Below are positions 17,560 through 26,206 of a stretch of DNA of 64,000 nt, one piece after another. The notes beneath the pieces were generated by a model. It was not told the DNA's origin, ran no database searches, and was given only the letters and a program-made list of their open reading frames with translations. The number at the start of each line of letters is the position of its first letter. Position 1 is the stretch's first letter. The DNA lies in assembly GCF_009849585.1 (NCBI RefSeq), contig NZ_VCRN01000008.1, positions 62,001-126,000 on the forward strand. The letters are read 5' to 3'. The DNA comes from Bacillus sp. ZZV12-4809 (GTDB taxonomy: Bacteria; Bacillota; Bacilli; Bacillales; Cytobacillaceae). A program made the translations under genes and the position numbers.

Positions 17560-17697
17560 ATGAGTAAAAACGGACATACAAACAGAGGAAAAAAGGCACC
17601 TGGCGTAAACCCTCAAGGATACGGGCAGGATGCTGAATTTGCAGAAGAGCCTAAAAGCAAGCTGGAGAATGCAGCAAAAAAGAAGAATACGAAATAA
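17560..17697 (+). CDS. sspL: Small acid-soluble spore protein L family
   Basis: 45 residues, lysine-rich and without cysteine. The segment GVNPQGYGQDAEFAEEPKSK and the C-terminal KKKNTK match SspL, a minor small acid-soluble protein made in the forespore. The ATG follows GGGGGAGG by seven bases, and a strong hairpin terminator stands 10 bases after the stop. Position near ypdQ and ypcP is as in B. subtilis. It is shorter than the usual ORF cutoff. Confidence 0.85.
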   Translation: MSKNGHTNRGKKAPGVNPQGYGQDAEFAEEPKSKLENAAKKKNTK

Positions 17698-17707
17698 TAT
17701 TAAAATG

Positions 17708-17728
17708 GCCGCCATTGGCGGCTTTTTA
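17708..17728 (+). terminator. Terminator of sspL
   Basis: A GC-perfect 6-bp stem (GCCGCC/GGCGGC) with ATT loop followed by five T. Confidence 0.85.
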
Positions 17729-17884
17729 AGTTTGTTTGTCAAAGCAGGCCTGGCGGAGATGAACACAGGATGAATTTTTGGCGCGGTTCTCTTCCTTTTG
17801 CCGAGGGCTTATATGCGGGTTTATCCTGGTAATGCGAGTCATTATCTATGGGCTCAGTTTTCGTTATGTCTGAGATGATATTCA

Positions 17885-18039
17885 AAGGCTCTTTTCTAAA
17901 AGATTGTTGTTTTTGTTTATGAAGTCAGCCCATTGATTTCCGCTCCAGGCGCGGGGAGGAATGTGAGGCTCCGCTCCAATCAACTCAGCAGATTAAACTG
18001 GCTTTTTGAGAAAGCAACAAACTTTACGAAAACAGCCTA
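17885..18039 (+). repeat. MITE-like dispersed repeat, copy A
   Basis: About 155 bp whose two arms are imperfect inverted repeats. The left arm starts ggctcttttctaaaag and the right arm, read in reverse complement, starts ggctgttttcgtaaag; both continue with a ttgttg/ttt block. The middle contains GCGGGGAGGAAT. The same left and right arms with a different middle occur at 56939-57115. It fills most of the gene-free stretch between sspL and ypcP. Confidence 0.65.
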
Positions 18040-18048
18040 TTCAAAATA

Positions 18049-18070
18049 AAAACCCCAGGCAGAAGCCTGG
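18049..18070 (-). terminator. Terminator of ypcP
   Basis: A 6-bp stem (CCAGGC/GCCTGG, 18055-18060 with 18065-18070) is followed on the minus strand by GG and five T. Confidence 0.8.
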
Positions 18071-18078
18071 AGATTGTA

Positions 18079-18969
18079 TTATGCATATTCCTTTTTAACA
18101 TCCAGAAATCTGTGAAGGCCGCGGAACTCAACTTCAGTGAATTTCTCAATAACTTTTTCCCGATTCATTTTAAATTGGGCCAGATCGAGAGGACATTCAA
18201 CAGGTACATCGCATTTTATTTCGGCGAGCTGTCTGCTCAAGTGGAGCATTTCAAGATCCTGTTCAATCTTGGCACGCTGTCCTTTTGTGAGCTGTTCCAG
18301 ATTTTCTAATACGCCCTCAATATGCTCAAATTGCTGCAGCAGCTTAAGCGCTGTTTTTTCACCAATTCCTTTTACTCCCGGGTAATTATCACTTGTATCC
18401 CCCATGAAGGCTTTCAGGTCTATCATCTGTTTAGGTGTGATTCCTTTTTCTTCATAAAAAGTTTCCGTCGTATGCACAAGGTAATTTCCGTAGCCTTTTT
18501 GCAGTAAAATGACCGAAATATTATCATCCAGAAGCTGCAGCATATCCTGATCTCCTGTAAGGATCAGCACATCTGCTTCCTGGCTTGCTTTTTTCGCAAT
18601 GGTGCCGATGCAATCATCAGCTTCAAACCCTTCAAGACCAATATTAGGTACATCGAAGGCGTCCACTACTTCTTTAACAAGATCGAATTGAGGCACCAGT
18701 TCAATTGGAGCTTCGGGACGGTTGGCTTTATAAGCACCAAACATTTCCGTGCGGAAGGTTTTGCTGCCCATATCCCAGCATACTGCCACATGTGACGGAT
18801 TAAAGGAAGAAACAGCGGTTAAAAAGTGTTTAACAAAACCGTAAACTCCATTTGTAGGAATTCCTTTTGAATTTATCATAAATTGACCTGATATTGCTGT
18901 CGCAAAATAGGCTCTGAACAGCAGCGCCATTCCATCAACCAGCAGCAGTGAAGGTTTATTTTCGTTCAT
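18079..18969 (-). CDS. ypcP: 5'-3' exonuclease YpcP
   Basis: A stand-alone flap/5'-3' exonuclease of 296 residues, homologous to the N-terminal domain of DNA polymerase I. Metal-binding acids are visible in LLVDGMALL (Asp12), FEADDCIGT, TGDQDML and FMGDTSDNYPG. The helix-hairpin-helix GVKGIGEKTALKLL follows. It has no polymerase domain. The role is removal of RNA primers and flaps, alongside PolA. The start at 18969 has GGAGGCGG upstream; five further codons in frame form the leader. Probably monocistronic. Confidence 0.94.
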   Translation of the reverse strand: MNENKPSLLLVDGMALLFRAYFATAISGQFMINSKGIPTNGVYGFVKHFLTAVSSFNPSHVAVCWDMGSKTFRTEMFGAYKANRPEAPIELVPQFDLVKEVVDAFDVPNIGLEGFEADDCIGTIAKKASQEADVLILTGDQDMLQLLDDNISVILLQKGYGNYLVHTTETFYEEKGITPKQMIDLKAFMGDTSDNYPGVKGIGEKTALKLLQQFEHIEGVLENLEQLTKGQRAKIEQDLEMLHLSRQLAEIKCDVPVECPLDLAQFKMNREKVIEKFTEVEFRGLHRFLDVKKEYA

Positions 18970-19048
18970 GTCTCCGCCTCCCAATTATAATCATAACAAC
19001 TATTATAACATGGGAAACTCTCCATTTCTCTTGAAAAGTTTAACAGAA

Positions 19049-19651
19049 TCAGTCTGTTTCCCTGATCAATTCCACTCCATGCTCTTCAAGCTCATAGTAA
19101 GCCGCTATTCTTGCTTTGCGGATATTATCATTTAGCTGAAAGGAATATTCAATCCCATCGTTAAAAGTAAAAATTAATTCATCATCAGACATAACACCCA
19201 TCTTATTTATAACCGTCTGCCTTGCCTGCTGAATTTCGGACCACTCATAATGCTTCTCCTGCAAACTGAATAATGTATTAAAATGCACACCATTTTTATC
19301 AATATAGTGATAATAATCAAAACTTAAAATCGCTGTAAGAAGTGAAAATAAAAATCCTGCTCCCGCAAAAACCTTTCCAAACCAGCCGAATTTTTCTGCG
19401 CTCTTCAGCCAGACTCCCAATATGATAAAAACACCTACTGCCGCTAATCCAACACTAAATGTCAAATAAGCTGATTTTGGCGCTTCAAACACCCAAGTTC
19501 CTTCAGGTCTATAAAACTGAGCCTGAAATGGAGAAAGTAAAAATATTGGAATAAAGATTGCAGATAATATCAGGATGATTCCCATTGTAACCAATATTTG
19601 TGTTATATCGGTTTTTTGTTTTTTGGTAATGGTGTAGCCCGAAGTATTCAT
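19049..19651 (-). CDS. Hypothetical membrane protein
   Basis: 200 residues with three hydrophobic segments at about 17-40, 62-85 and 93-115, then a soluble C-terminal half of about 85 residues with a beta-rich pattern (ELIFTFNDGIEYSFQLN). The layout suggests a PH-like domain displayed at the membrane, but no family is recognised. The ATG at 19651 with GGAGGGG seven bases upstream is preferred over an ATG 11 codons earlier. It has no clear operon partner. Confidence 0.65.
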   Translation of the reverse strand: MNTSGYTITKKQKTDITQILVTMGIILILSAIFIPIFLLSPFQAQFYRPEGTWVFEAPKSAYLTFSVGLAAVGVFIILGVWLKSAEKFGWFGKVFAGAGFLFSLLTAILSFDYYHYIDKNGVHFNTLFSLQEKHYEWSEIQQARQTVINKMGVMSDDELIFTFNDGIEYSFQLNDNIRKARIAAYYELEEHGVELIRETD

Positions 19652-19711
19652 ATTTCCCCTCCACATCAAAAATCGATCGAACATTTTAAATTATATAATA
19701 ATTTATACAGT

Positions 19712-19739
19712 AAAAAAATCCCTTTTTTTAAAGGGATTT
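19712..19739 (-). terminator. Terminator of the sulfurtransferase transcript
   Basis: A 9-bp stem (AAATCCCTT/AAGGGATTT) next to the stop codon at 19742; the A-run on its left reads as T-run on the minus strand. Confidence 0.75.
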
Positions 19740-19741
19740 CA

Positions 19742-20578
19742 CTATTTTTCGACAGTCTCTATATTATTGCTGTCATAAGAGATCCAATCACTGAAGCTTC
19801 CGGCATATAATTTAACATTTTTATAACCCGCTTCCTTTAAAGCTAGATAATTAGGTGCTGCTGTTACACCTGAGCCGCAATAAACGATTATGGGTTTGTC
19901 TTTATCAATCTCCGAAAATCGTATTTCCTGTTCACCTGCATCTTTAAATCTCCCATTTCTATATGCCTCAAGCCAAACTTTATTGACTGCCCCCGGAATA
20001 TGGCCCGCTTTCTTATCAATCGGCTCCTCCTGCCCCAGGTATCTCTTTTCCTCTCTCGAGTCAATTAATACAGCACTGTCCTGATTTCCTGCTGCGCTTT
20101 TAACTTCGTCGTACGAGGCAACTATATCAGGCTGCAGTTCAATTTTAAAATCAGCTCTCTCAATGCTTGGAACTTCTTTAGATAGAGGATAATCGCTTTC
20201 TGTCCATTCCTTGAATCCTCCATTCAATACAAAAACATTCTCATGCCCTAAATACCTGAGCAGCCACCAGAACCTTGCTGCAAAGGCCCCTTCACCGCCG
20301 TCATAGGCGATAACTGTTGTATCTCTGCTGATTCCGGCTTGCTCAAGGACATTTTTTAATTGAGCTGGATCTGGCAGGGGGTGCCGGCCTCCGTGTTCCC
20401 TTACCGTACCTGACAAATCTTTCTCCAGATCAAAATACACGGCATTGGGAATATGATTATGTTCATATAAGCTGCGCCCTACATCAGGCGAACCTAGTTT
20501 AAAGCGGCAGTCAGCAATTCGGATTTTGGGATCATCCATTTTTGATAATACCCATTCCTTTTCTGCTAGATACTTCAT
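19742..20578 (-). CDS. Sulfurtransferase with two rhodanese domains
   Basis: 278 residues in two rhodanese domains. The N-terminal one is inactive (VIAYDGGEGAFAARFWW, no Cys in the loop). The C-terminal one carries the active Cys234 in YCGSGVTA. The CGSGVTA loop is typical of 3-mercaptopyruvate rather than thiosulfate sulfurtransferases, so the donor is inferred to be mercaptopyruvate or a close relative. The start overlaps the stop of the upstream Cys-rich small gene by ATGA, meaning coupled translation. Confidence 0.9.
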   Translation of the reverse strand: MKYLAEKEWVLSKMDDPKIRIADCRFKLGSPDVGRSLYEHNHIPNAVYFDLEKDLSGTVREHGGRHPLPDPAQLKNVLEQAGISRDTTVIAYDGGEGAFAARFWWLLRYLGHENVFVLNGGFKEWTESDYPLSKEVPSIERADFKIELQPDIVASYDEVKSAAGNQDSAVLIDSREEKRYLGQEEPIDKKAGHIPGAVNKVWLEAYRNGRFKDAGEQEIRFSEIDKDKPIIVYCGSGVTAAPNYLALKEAGYKNVKLYAGSFSDWISYDSNNIETVEK

Positions 20579-20766
20579 GTAAGGTTTTCCCCTTTCCTCT
20601 TTTCCATCAGGCGTTTTATATGTTCCTTAGGTGTCCAGCAATTAAATTGATAGTCAGGCTTCGTTTCATAGCCCAGTCTGCTGCAAAAATAAACCATTCC
20701 GTCTTTACGTTTTTCAGGCTGGAAGTTTACGCAGGTTGCACATGCATGAAAAGAATTTTTCTCCAT
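20575..20766 (-). CDS. Cys-rich small protein coupled to a sulfurtransferase
   Basis: 63 residues with cysteines at 9, 12, 28 and 43 (HACATC, YFCSRL, FNCWTP), a likely four-cysteine zinc or iron site. Family not recognised. The ATG at 20766 has GGGAGAG six bases upstream; an earlier in-frame ATG 19 codons back lies in the end of the nucleotidyltransferase gene. It overlaps the sulfurtransferase start by four bases. The shared translation suggests a sulfur- or metal-handling role, which is inference only. Confidence 0.75.
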   Translation of the reverse strand: MEKNSFHACATCVNFQPEKRKDGMVYFCSRLGYETKPDYQFNCWTPKEHIKRLMEKRKGENLT

Positions 20767-20795
20767 TTCTCTCCCTTTTCTTCCCCGAAAGTATT

Positions 20796-21545
20796 CTAAA
20801 CATTCAGCAGTTCCCAGAGCCATTCATTCAGTCCGGATACCCTGCTTTTTCCTTTAGGGATTGAGTCAGCTGCTGCATAGAGCAGATCCCTTTCTGATAC
20901 CAATTTCTCAGCCATTTGCTTTGCTAAAAGTTTCTGGATTACCCTCCCGCTTTGTTTTGCATGCACCAGGGTGCGATAAAAGCGAGTAAAATCATCCTCT
21001 TCTTTTAGGCTAAAGAGGCCAGTATATAAAAAATCCCCTTTTACATTGGTTTGCTTAAGCAGCTGCTTTGAAATGAGGCAGGCCCTTACTGCCTGAATCA
21101 GCAGCTTTTGTTTTTTTAACGTAAAATCATCTTTTTTCATCGCTTCACCAAGATTGCGGGAAAACAGCTGAATGTAATGCTGAAACAACTTAAATCTTGA
21201 ATATTCTTCTTCTGCAAAACTCCTCAGCCTTTCGGAAAAGCCTTTCATATCCTTGTATATAATAGGCGAGTAAGCCCATTCGAATAAACTCGGATTGGAT
21301 TTTTGCATAAGATCAAATGCTTTAAAGACATCCCAGCCGTGAGCATCATAGGGGGCATCTGTATTAATAACTTCTATTGTGCGTTCAAGGGAAAGGTATG
21401 CTTTCAGATTCCTATGTTTGAAAATGAAGCGGATATCATAATCTGAATCCGCTTCATCTGTCCCCCAGGCCCTGCTTCCTGCTTCACATGCAAAAAGGAT
21501 GTCAATATTGTATTTTTCTTCAGCAGCGGAAAGCCATTTATCCAT
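20796..21545 (-). CDS. Nucleotidyltransferase-fold protein (PF10127/RlaP-like)
   Basis: 249 residues. The N-terminal polymerase-beta-like signature is GSRAWGTDEADSDYDIRF: Gly23-Ser24 bind phosphate, and Asp35 and Asp37 would bind metal. The rest is helical, as in the YcgL/RlaP group (COG3541). Some relatives sit in RNA-repair loci; here there is no ligase or kinase nearby. The start is uncertain: an ATG at 21545 (AAAGG 13 bases upstream) or a TTG at 21566. It follows the dynamin gene by about 27 bases and is likely cotranscribed with it. Confidence 0.8.
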   Translation of the reverse strand: MDKWLSAAEEKYNIDILFACEAGSRAWGTDEADSDYDIRFIFKHRNLKAYLSLERTIEVINTDAPYDAHGWDVFKAFDLMQKSNPSLFEWAYSPIIYKDMKGFSERLRSFAEEEYSRFKLFQHYIQLFSRNLGEAMKKDDFTLKKQKLLIQAVRACLISKQLLKQTNVKGDFLYTGLFSLKEEDDFTRFYRTLVHAKQSGRVIQKLLAKQMAEKLVSERDLLYAAADSIPKGKSRVSGLNEWLWELLNV

Positions 21546-21572
21546 AAGAAAGCAGCAACCTTTCAATACCTT

Positions 21573-24500
21573 TTATGCGTACTGTGAAATCTTCCTCTCA
21601 ATTTCTTTCAGCTCATCAATTGGGAAATCATCTTTTAAAGCAGCGGCAATTCCTTCATAATATTCGTTGTTCTGTTCAATCAGCAAATTGAGCATCCGCT
21701 CAAATTCAGTCATGAGCTGGCTGCTGTAATGGAATTTCAGTCTGCTGCTCTCAGCCTGCAGATAGCGTTCTGCAGGTTCCTGCAGATTCTTCTCTAGCTC
21801 ATCCGCTAATTGTTTGCGTTCATTCTTTTCAAAAAATGATTTTGGATTTTTAAAGTAGGATAAAGCTTTTTTAAATTGATTAGGGTCTTCATTGGAAAAT
21901 GCTGAATCAAATTCAATACTTTCCATTTTTAACGGCTCAAAGGTGCTAAAAGACAAATCACTGTTCACATTTGCGGCTCTCTTTGCAATAGTCTCCTGCT
22001 GCTGGCCAATCAGCTTGGAGATATAGGATTCAAGCCTTAATGTCGTTGCGCGAAGCTCCTGAGCAAAATCAAATCCAAAACTTGCAAGGAATTCATCAAG
22101 CGCCATCTTAAGCATTTTCTTTAAATTCCTGCCGTCATCCTTCAGAACTGAGGGGTTGAAGGTCTCTTTAACAAAGTCATAGAAACGCAGAAATACTCTT
22201 TGCTTAATGTAAAATACAAGCTCATCCGTTTCTTGTTCAAGCCTTTGGGACAGCAGTTCTGATTTTTGCCCGCGGATAATATCAGTAATCTTTTGATGCT
22301 CTTCTTCAATCTGTTTCAGCTTTTCAAACCTGACTTCCTTATCTTCCTGGGAAGAAGAAATATATGACCTGAGCTGTGCTAATAGGCGCTTCCACTCTGT
22401 TTCTGCAGATGAGATTGAAATATTCAGCAGGTCCTGATTAATAAAGGAATAAAAGCTTTTTTCAAAGGAACTGATATTGGACACTTCTTCTTTGCTGCTA
22501 TCCAGCTTCTCTTCCAAAGCTTGGAGGCTTGAGATACCGGATAGATGCGGGCGGCGGATTCCGTATTGCACCAGCTGTTCTTCAACGTACTGGAGGACAG
22601 ATTCTTTTTCTTCCTCATTATTGGCAAGGTCAATGGCATTAACGATAAAGAACATCTTATCAAGGGAGAAGGTATCCTTTACCCTCCCCAGCTGGATAAG
22701 GAACTCTCTATCGGCTTTTGAGAAGGCATGATTATAATAAGTGACAAAAAGGATTGCATCCGAGTTTTTTATATATTCAAATGCGACCCCGGTATGCCTC
22801 GCATTAATCGAATCTGCCCCAGGTGTGTCAACCAGGGTAATTCCCTGCCTTGTCAGTTCACAGTCAAAATAAACTTCAATCGTTTCAACAAAGCATGATT
22901 TTTCTTCATTGGCAACATAGTCCCTAAACTCCTCCAAATCAGCTTTTATGACTTTTCCAAGCCGATCTGCGAAGAAATCAAAGCCTTTCATAAATGCATT
23001 CAAAAATGCAAAGTGTGTCTTTTCATTCGCATCAAAATCCTGGCCTTCCCCAGTGATTTTCTTAATAGCTTCAGCAGCATCTCCGAAGTTTTCTGCAGAA
23101 TAATCAAAGACCTTCAATGAATAATTGATATCATTTAAGAGAGTCTGTGAGTCCTTTACTTTTACTTGAACGGTTCCATGCTCATTTTCTGCCGTAACAG
23201 GTTTAATTTTGTTGATTGCAGCTGTGGTCGGATTTGGCGAAACCGGAAGCAGTTTATTCCCGATTAATGCATTGGCAAAGGAGGACTTACCTGCACTAAA
23301 TGCACCAAAGAGGGCTACGGTGAATTCTTTGCTCTCAAGCCTTGAAGCTTGATCTGCCAAATCAGCTGCAAGCTTTCTGAAACCTGGAACTTCTTTTACG
23401 GCCTTCGCGGTGAATTGAAGCTTTTCAATTACAGGCTGAACAGAAACTGCTGGAACCGTTTCCCCTGCCGACTCTTCTTCCGCTGATTTTTCAGGCTTAT
23501 TAAGCACCTTTTCCTTCTCCATTTTATCTTCATGCATGAAAATAACTTCTGCTTCCTCGACATCTTCTAAAGCAAGTATTCTGGTTTGCTCTTGAAATTC
23601 ATCATGACCAAAGTCACCTGTTAGATAGACATTCATCTCTTCAGATGCCTTCTTAATTTTGTCATTAAGGGTTTTAATCGCACTCAGTGCATCAGCATAA
23701 GAAGAAAGCTCGCGAATTTCATTGGCCAGTTCAGTTTGATCGACGCGGTTATTTTCCTCAAGCGCTTCCAGAAGTGCATCCTTCAAGAAAGCAGCACTCT
23801 TTTTGGCAATTCTCTTTACTGCCTCTGCGGTGTCGTTTGTATACTGTAGAACATAATCTCCTGAAACCATGGCACCGGATTTTACCGTTTCAGCTAGAAG
23901 ATCCGGTTCAAAAGAAAGCTTGAAGCTTTGTACTTGTGCCAGAATTTCTGAATGATGGATATTATGCTGCTTGAACTGATGTAAAAACAGCTCTTTTATA
24001 TGCCACTCCAGCTGAGACTTTACCTTTTCTGAGAAGTCCTGATAAAAGCGCTCAAGCCGCAAGGACCGTTCCTGCTCCGTTTTCTGTCTGCTGAAAAATA
24101 AGCCAATTTTAAAGGAAGGCTGGCACGACTCTAGGTAAGATTCAGCCAGTTCCCTCGTCTGGAAAGGCATTAAGTAAGCGTTTTTTAAAATCTCATCAAT
24201 CTTTCCAGTTAACTCAATATCTGCTTCATGTATGGAAGATTTCAGCTTATTAAGCTGACTCTCTAACTCTTGCAGCCTGCTTTCGAGCTGATACCGTTCA
24301 TCCTGATTCAGCTCAGCCAATTTTCCTTCCCATTTATCCTTTTCAGCTGCATGGGATTCTTCTAAAAATGCCAGATGATCATCTGTTAACTTCTTTAAAG
24401 AATTAAATATAGATTGGGGCAAAAGCTCTTCACGGTTATCTATGCTGCTGTTGACAAAGTTCTGAAGATCTTTAAATTCATTTGCCTGGTGATTTTCGTC

Positions 24501-25235
24501 TCTTAACGTGGTGTAAAAGATCCGGGCTGGCTTTACTCCCCAGGATGCAAATGATTCCTTTACGCTATCTTTAAACTGGTCAAAGCTGAGTTCTTCATCA
24601 CGATGTTTATCAATTTGATTGATGACAAGATAAACCTCTTTTCCAGCAGCGGTAAGCTCTTTTGTAAAAAGAAAATTTAATTCCGACTGGACATGATTAT
24701 AATCCATTACGTAAAAAATAAGGTCAGCCAAATGAAGAGCAGATTCAGTAGCAATTCTATGCGCGTCATCTGTAGAGTCAATACCAGGTGTATCCATAAT
24801 TACTGCCTTATTAGGCAACCTGGTTGCTGAATGGCTTATTTCGATGGATTGAATGGAATCGCCATCCTTGCAATAGGATTTTACCTGACCGTAATCATAC
24901 GGAGCAGGATAAAGCCTTGGCTTTCCTTCCTTAAAAATAACTTTGGCATAATCTTCATCACCTGATTTTACTTTCACCAGGTTAGCACTGGTTGGAATCG
25001 GCGATGACGGAAGGAGATCCTCTCCGGCAAGCTTGTTAATCATACTCGATTTTCCCGCAGAAAAATGTCCGCAAAAAGCAATAGCAAATTCCTGGTCTTT
25101 TAGCTTAATTATGAGATCTTTCGCTCTTTTAGCTGTCTGGCTATCCCCATTTCTCTGGGCGAATGTATATATAGCAGTTATTCTGTTCATTATTTCAGTC
25201 TGCTGCAATCCTGGTTGCAAAATCGTGTCAGCCAT
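21573..25235 (-). CDS. dynA: Bacterial dynamin-like GTPase, tandem type
   Basis: 1220 residues made of two fused dynamin units, as in B. subtilis DynA/YpbR (1193). The first GTPase has GHFSAGKSS at 56-64 and DTPGIDSTDD. The second has FGAFSAGKSSF near residue 640-650 and DTPGADSINARH. Long helical stalk regions follow each. DynA binds and fuses membranes and helps cells survive membrane stress and phage. The ATG at 25235 (AAGGGG ten bases upstream) is preferred over one two codons earlier. Head of a run with the nucleotidyltransferase and probably the two genes after it. Confidence 0.94.
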   Translation of the reverse strand: MADTILQPGLQQTEIMNRITAIYTFAQRNGDSQTAKRAKDLIIKLKDQEFAIAFCGHFSAGKSSMINKLAGEDLLPSSPIPTSANLVKVKSGDEDYAKVIFKEGKPRLYPAPYDYGQVKSYCKDGDSIQSIEISHSATRLPNKAVIMDTPGIDSTDDAHRIATESALHLADLIFYVMDYNHVQSELNFLFTKELTAAGKEVYLVINQIDKHRDEELSFDQFKDSVKESFASWGVKPARIFYTTLRDENHQANEFKDLQNFVNSSIDNREELLPQSIFNSLKKLTDDHLAFLEESHAAEKDKWEGKLAELNQDERYQLESRLQELESQLNKLKSSIHEADIELTGKIDEILKNAYLMPFQTRELAESYLESCQPSFKIGLFFSRQKTEQERSLRLERFYQDFSEKVKSQLEWHIKELFLHQFKQHNIHHSEILAQVQSFKLSFEPDLLAETVKSGAMVSGDYVLQYTNDTAEAVKRIAKKSAAFLKDALLEALEENNRVDQTELANEIRELSSYADALSAIKTLNDKIKKASEEMNVYLTGDFGHDEFQEQTRILALEDVEEAEVIFMHEDKMEKEKVLNKPEKSAEEESAGETVPAVSVQPVIEKLQFTAKAVKEVPGFRKLAADLADQASRLESKEFTVALFGAFSAGKSSFANALIGNKLLPVSPNPTTAAINKIKPVTAENEHGTVQVKVKDSQTLLNDINYSLKVFDYSAENFGDAAEAIKKITGEGQDFDANEKTHFAFLNAFMKGFDFFADRLGKVIKADLEEFRDYVANEEKSCFVETIEVYFDCELTRQGITLVDTPGADSINARHTGVAFEYIKNSDAILFVTYYNHAFSKADREFLIQLGRVKDTFSLDKMFFIVNAIDLANNEEEKESVLQYVEEQLVQYGIRRPHLSGISSLQALEEKLDSSKEEVSNISSFEKSFYSFINQDLLNISISSAETEWKRLLAQLRSYISSSQEDKEVRFEKLKQIEEEHQKITDIIRGQKSELLSQRLEQETDELVFYIKQRVFLRFYDFVKETFNPSVLKDDGRNLKKMLKMALDEFLASFGFDFAQELRATTLRLESYISKLIGQQQETIAKRAANVNSDLSFSTFEPLKMESIEFDSAFSNEDPNQFKKALSYFKNPKSFFEKNERKQLADELEKNLQEPAERYLQAESSRLKFHYSSQLMTEFERMLNLLIEQNNEYYEGIAAALKDDFPIDELKEIERKISQYA

Positions 25236-25403
25236 TTCCATTAATCCCCTTGTAACTTTAATTTACTTCCTATTCTATATGATTTTCGATTATTTTCCTA
25301 TATAGGACGGTTATTCTTTGATTTTTCTAATATTTCTCAGCTGAACTCAATTTATGATTTTATCCTATGTTCATTTGCTTGTATTTTCTCCAATCGAAAA
25401 AAC

Positions 25404-25426
25404 AAAAACCAGGCGTCTGCCTGGTT
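25404..25426 (-). terminator. Terminator of the 30-residue gene
   Basis: A perfect 8-bp stem (AACCAGGC/GCCTGGTT, 25407-25414 with 25419-25426) with AAAAA to its left, i.e. T-run on the minus strand. Confidence 0.85.
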
Positions 25427-25440
25427 CCAAAAGAATACTA

Positions 25441-25533
25441 TTATCTTGTATGTGGTTTAGCAACGTTATTTAATACATGTTTCATAACAAGTGAATAGGC
25501 AGCGATTGTGCCAGCAACAAATAGAATTGTCAT
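25441..25533 (-). CDS. Very small membrane protein
   Basis: A 30-codon gene beginning MTILFVAGTIAAYSLVMKHV and ending KPHTR. One hydrophobic helix (residues 2-17) is followed by a basic tail. Support comes from AGGAAGGTG ten bases before the ATG and a strong terminator 14 bases after the stop, so it forms a complete transcription unit. No family is recognised. It lies between bpsB and dynA. Confidence 0.6.
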   Translation of the reverse strand: MTILFVAGTIAAYSLVMKHVLNNVAKPHTR

Positions 25534-25638
25534 ATGTAGCAACACCTTCCTGTTGGGAATGATATTGAGAATAATTTTCAAATTCAATTAAAAGTTTATC
25601 ACGAACGATAATCATTTTCAATAGGGGTTTTTAAATTA

Positions 25639-26202
25639 TCAAACTTTTTTAATATCTCTATTTAAGCAAGACCTTAACCGCAAAAATGTTTCTTCGTATT
25701 CTGTCAATTCCTTCAGTGCTTTTTCTTCGGCTGGTATTCTGACCGACAAAACCGCTATATTTAGCAGAGTAAATACAGCAGCTGTTATATAAGCCTGAAA
25801 CATTAAAGGAATCACAAGAAATTCCGCAGCTACAATGGCGTAGTTCGGATGCTTTATAAACCGGTATGGCCCTCTTCTGACTACTTCAGCTCCCGGAAGG
25901 ACAATGATTTTTGTATTCCAATATCTCCCTAAAGAATGAAGTGCCCATATCCTCACCGTCTGGGTAAGGAAGAACAGAGTCAGCAGTATGGGCCAAAATG
26001 GCGACAGATTTTTTTTAAAGATGATAACTTCCAGCAGATAGCAGACAAAAAAGGACGCATGAACCGCAACAATCCACCGATAATGCCTCTGGCCAAATTC
26101 CAGTGCGCCCATGCCTTTCATCCACTTTTCATTACGGCGGGCTAAAGCAAGCTCTGCCCCCCTCTGCAACATGATAATACTAATTAAAATTATGAACAGC
26201 AT
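25639..26202 (-). CDS. bpsB: Alkylpyrone methyltransferase BpsB (isoprenylcysteine methyltransferase-like)
   Basis: A 187-residue membrane protein of the isoprenylcysteine carboxyl methyltransferase fold, with about five hydrophobic helices. The SAM-binding motif is GPYRFIKHPNYAIVAAEF at about 117-134. In B. subtilis the homologue YpbQ methylates the alkylpyrones made by BpsA. The ATG at 26202 follows GGGGGTG by six bases and the bpsA stop by four bases, so the pair is one transcript. Confidence 0.92.
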   Translation of the reverse strand: MLFIILISIIMLQRGAELALARRNEKWMKGMGALEFGQRHYRWIVAVHASFFVCYLLEVIIFKKNLSPFWPILLTLFFLTQTVRIWALHSLGRYWNTKIIVLPGAEVVRRGPYRFIKHPNYAIVAAEFLVIPLMFQAYITAAVFTLLNIAVLSVRIPAEEKALKELTEYEETFLRLRSCLNRDIKKV

Positions 26203-26206
26203 ATAT

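Noticed and set aside
21573-25235. Two adjacent genes rather than one fused dynamin
   Set aside because: The frame is continuous through the middle and the length equals that of B. subtilis DynA, which is naturally a tandem protein.
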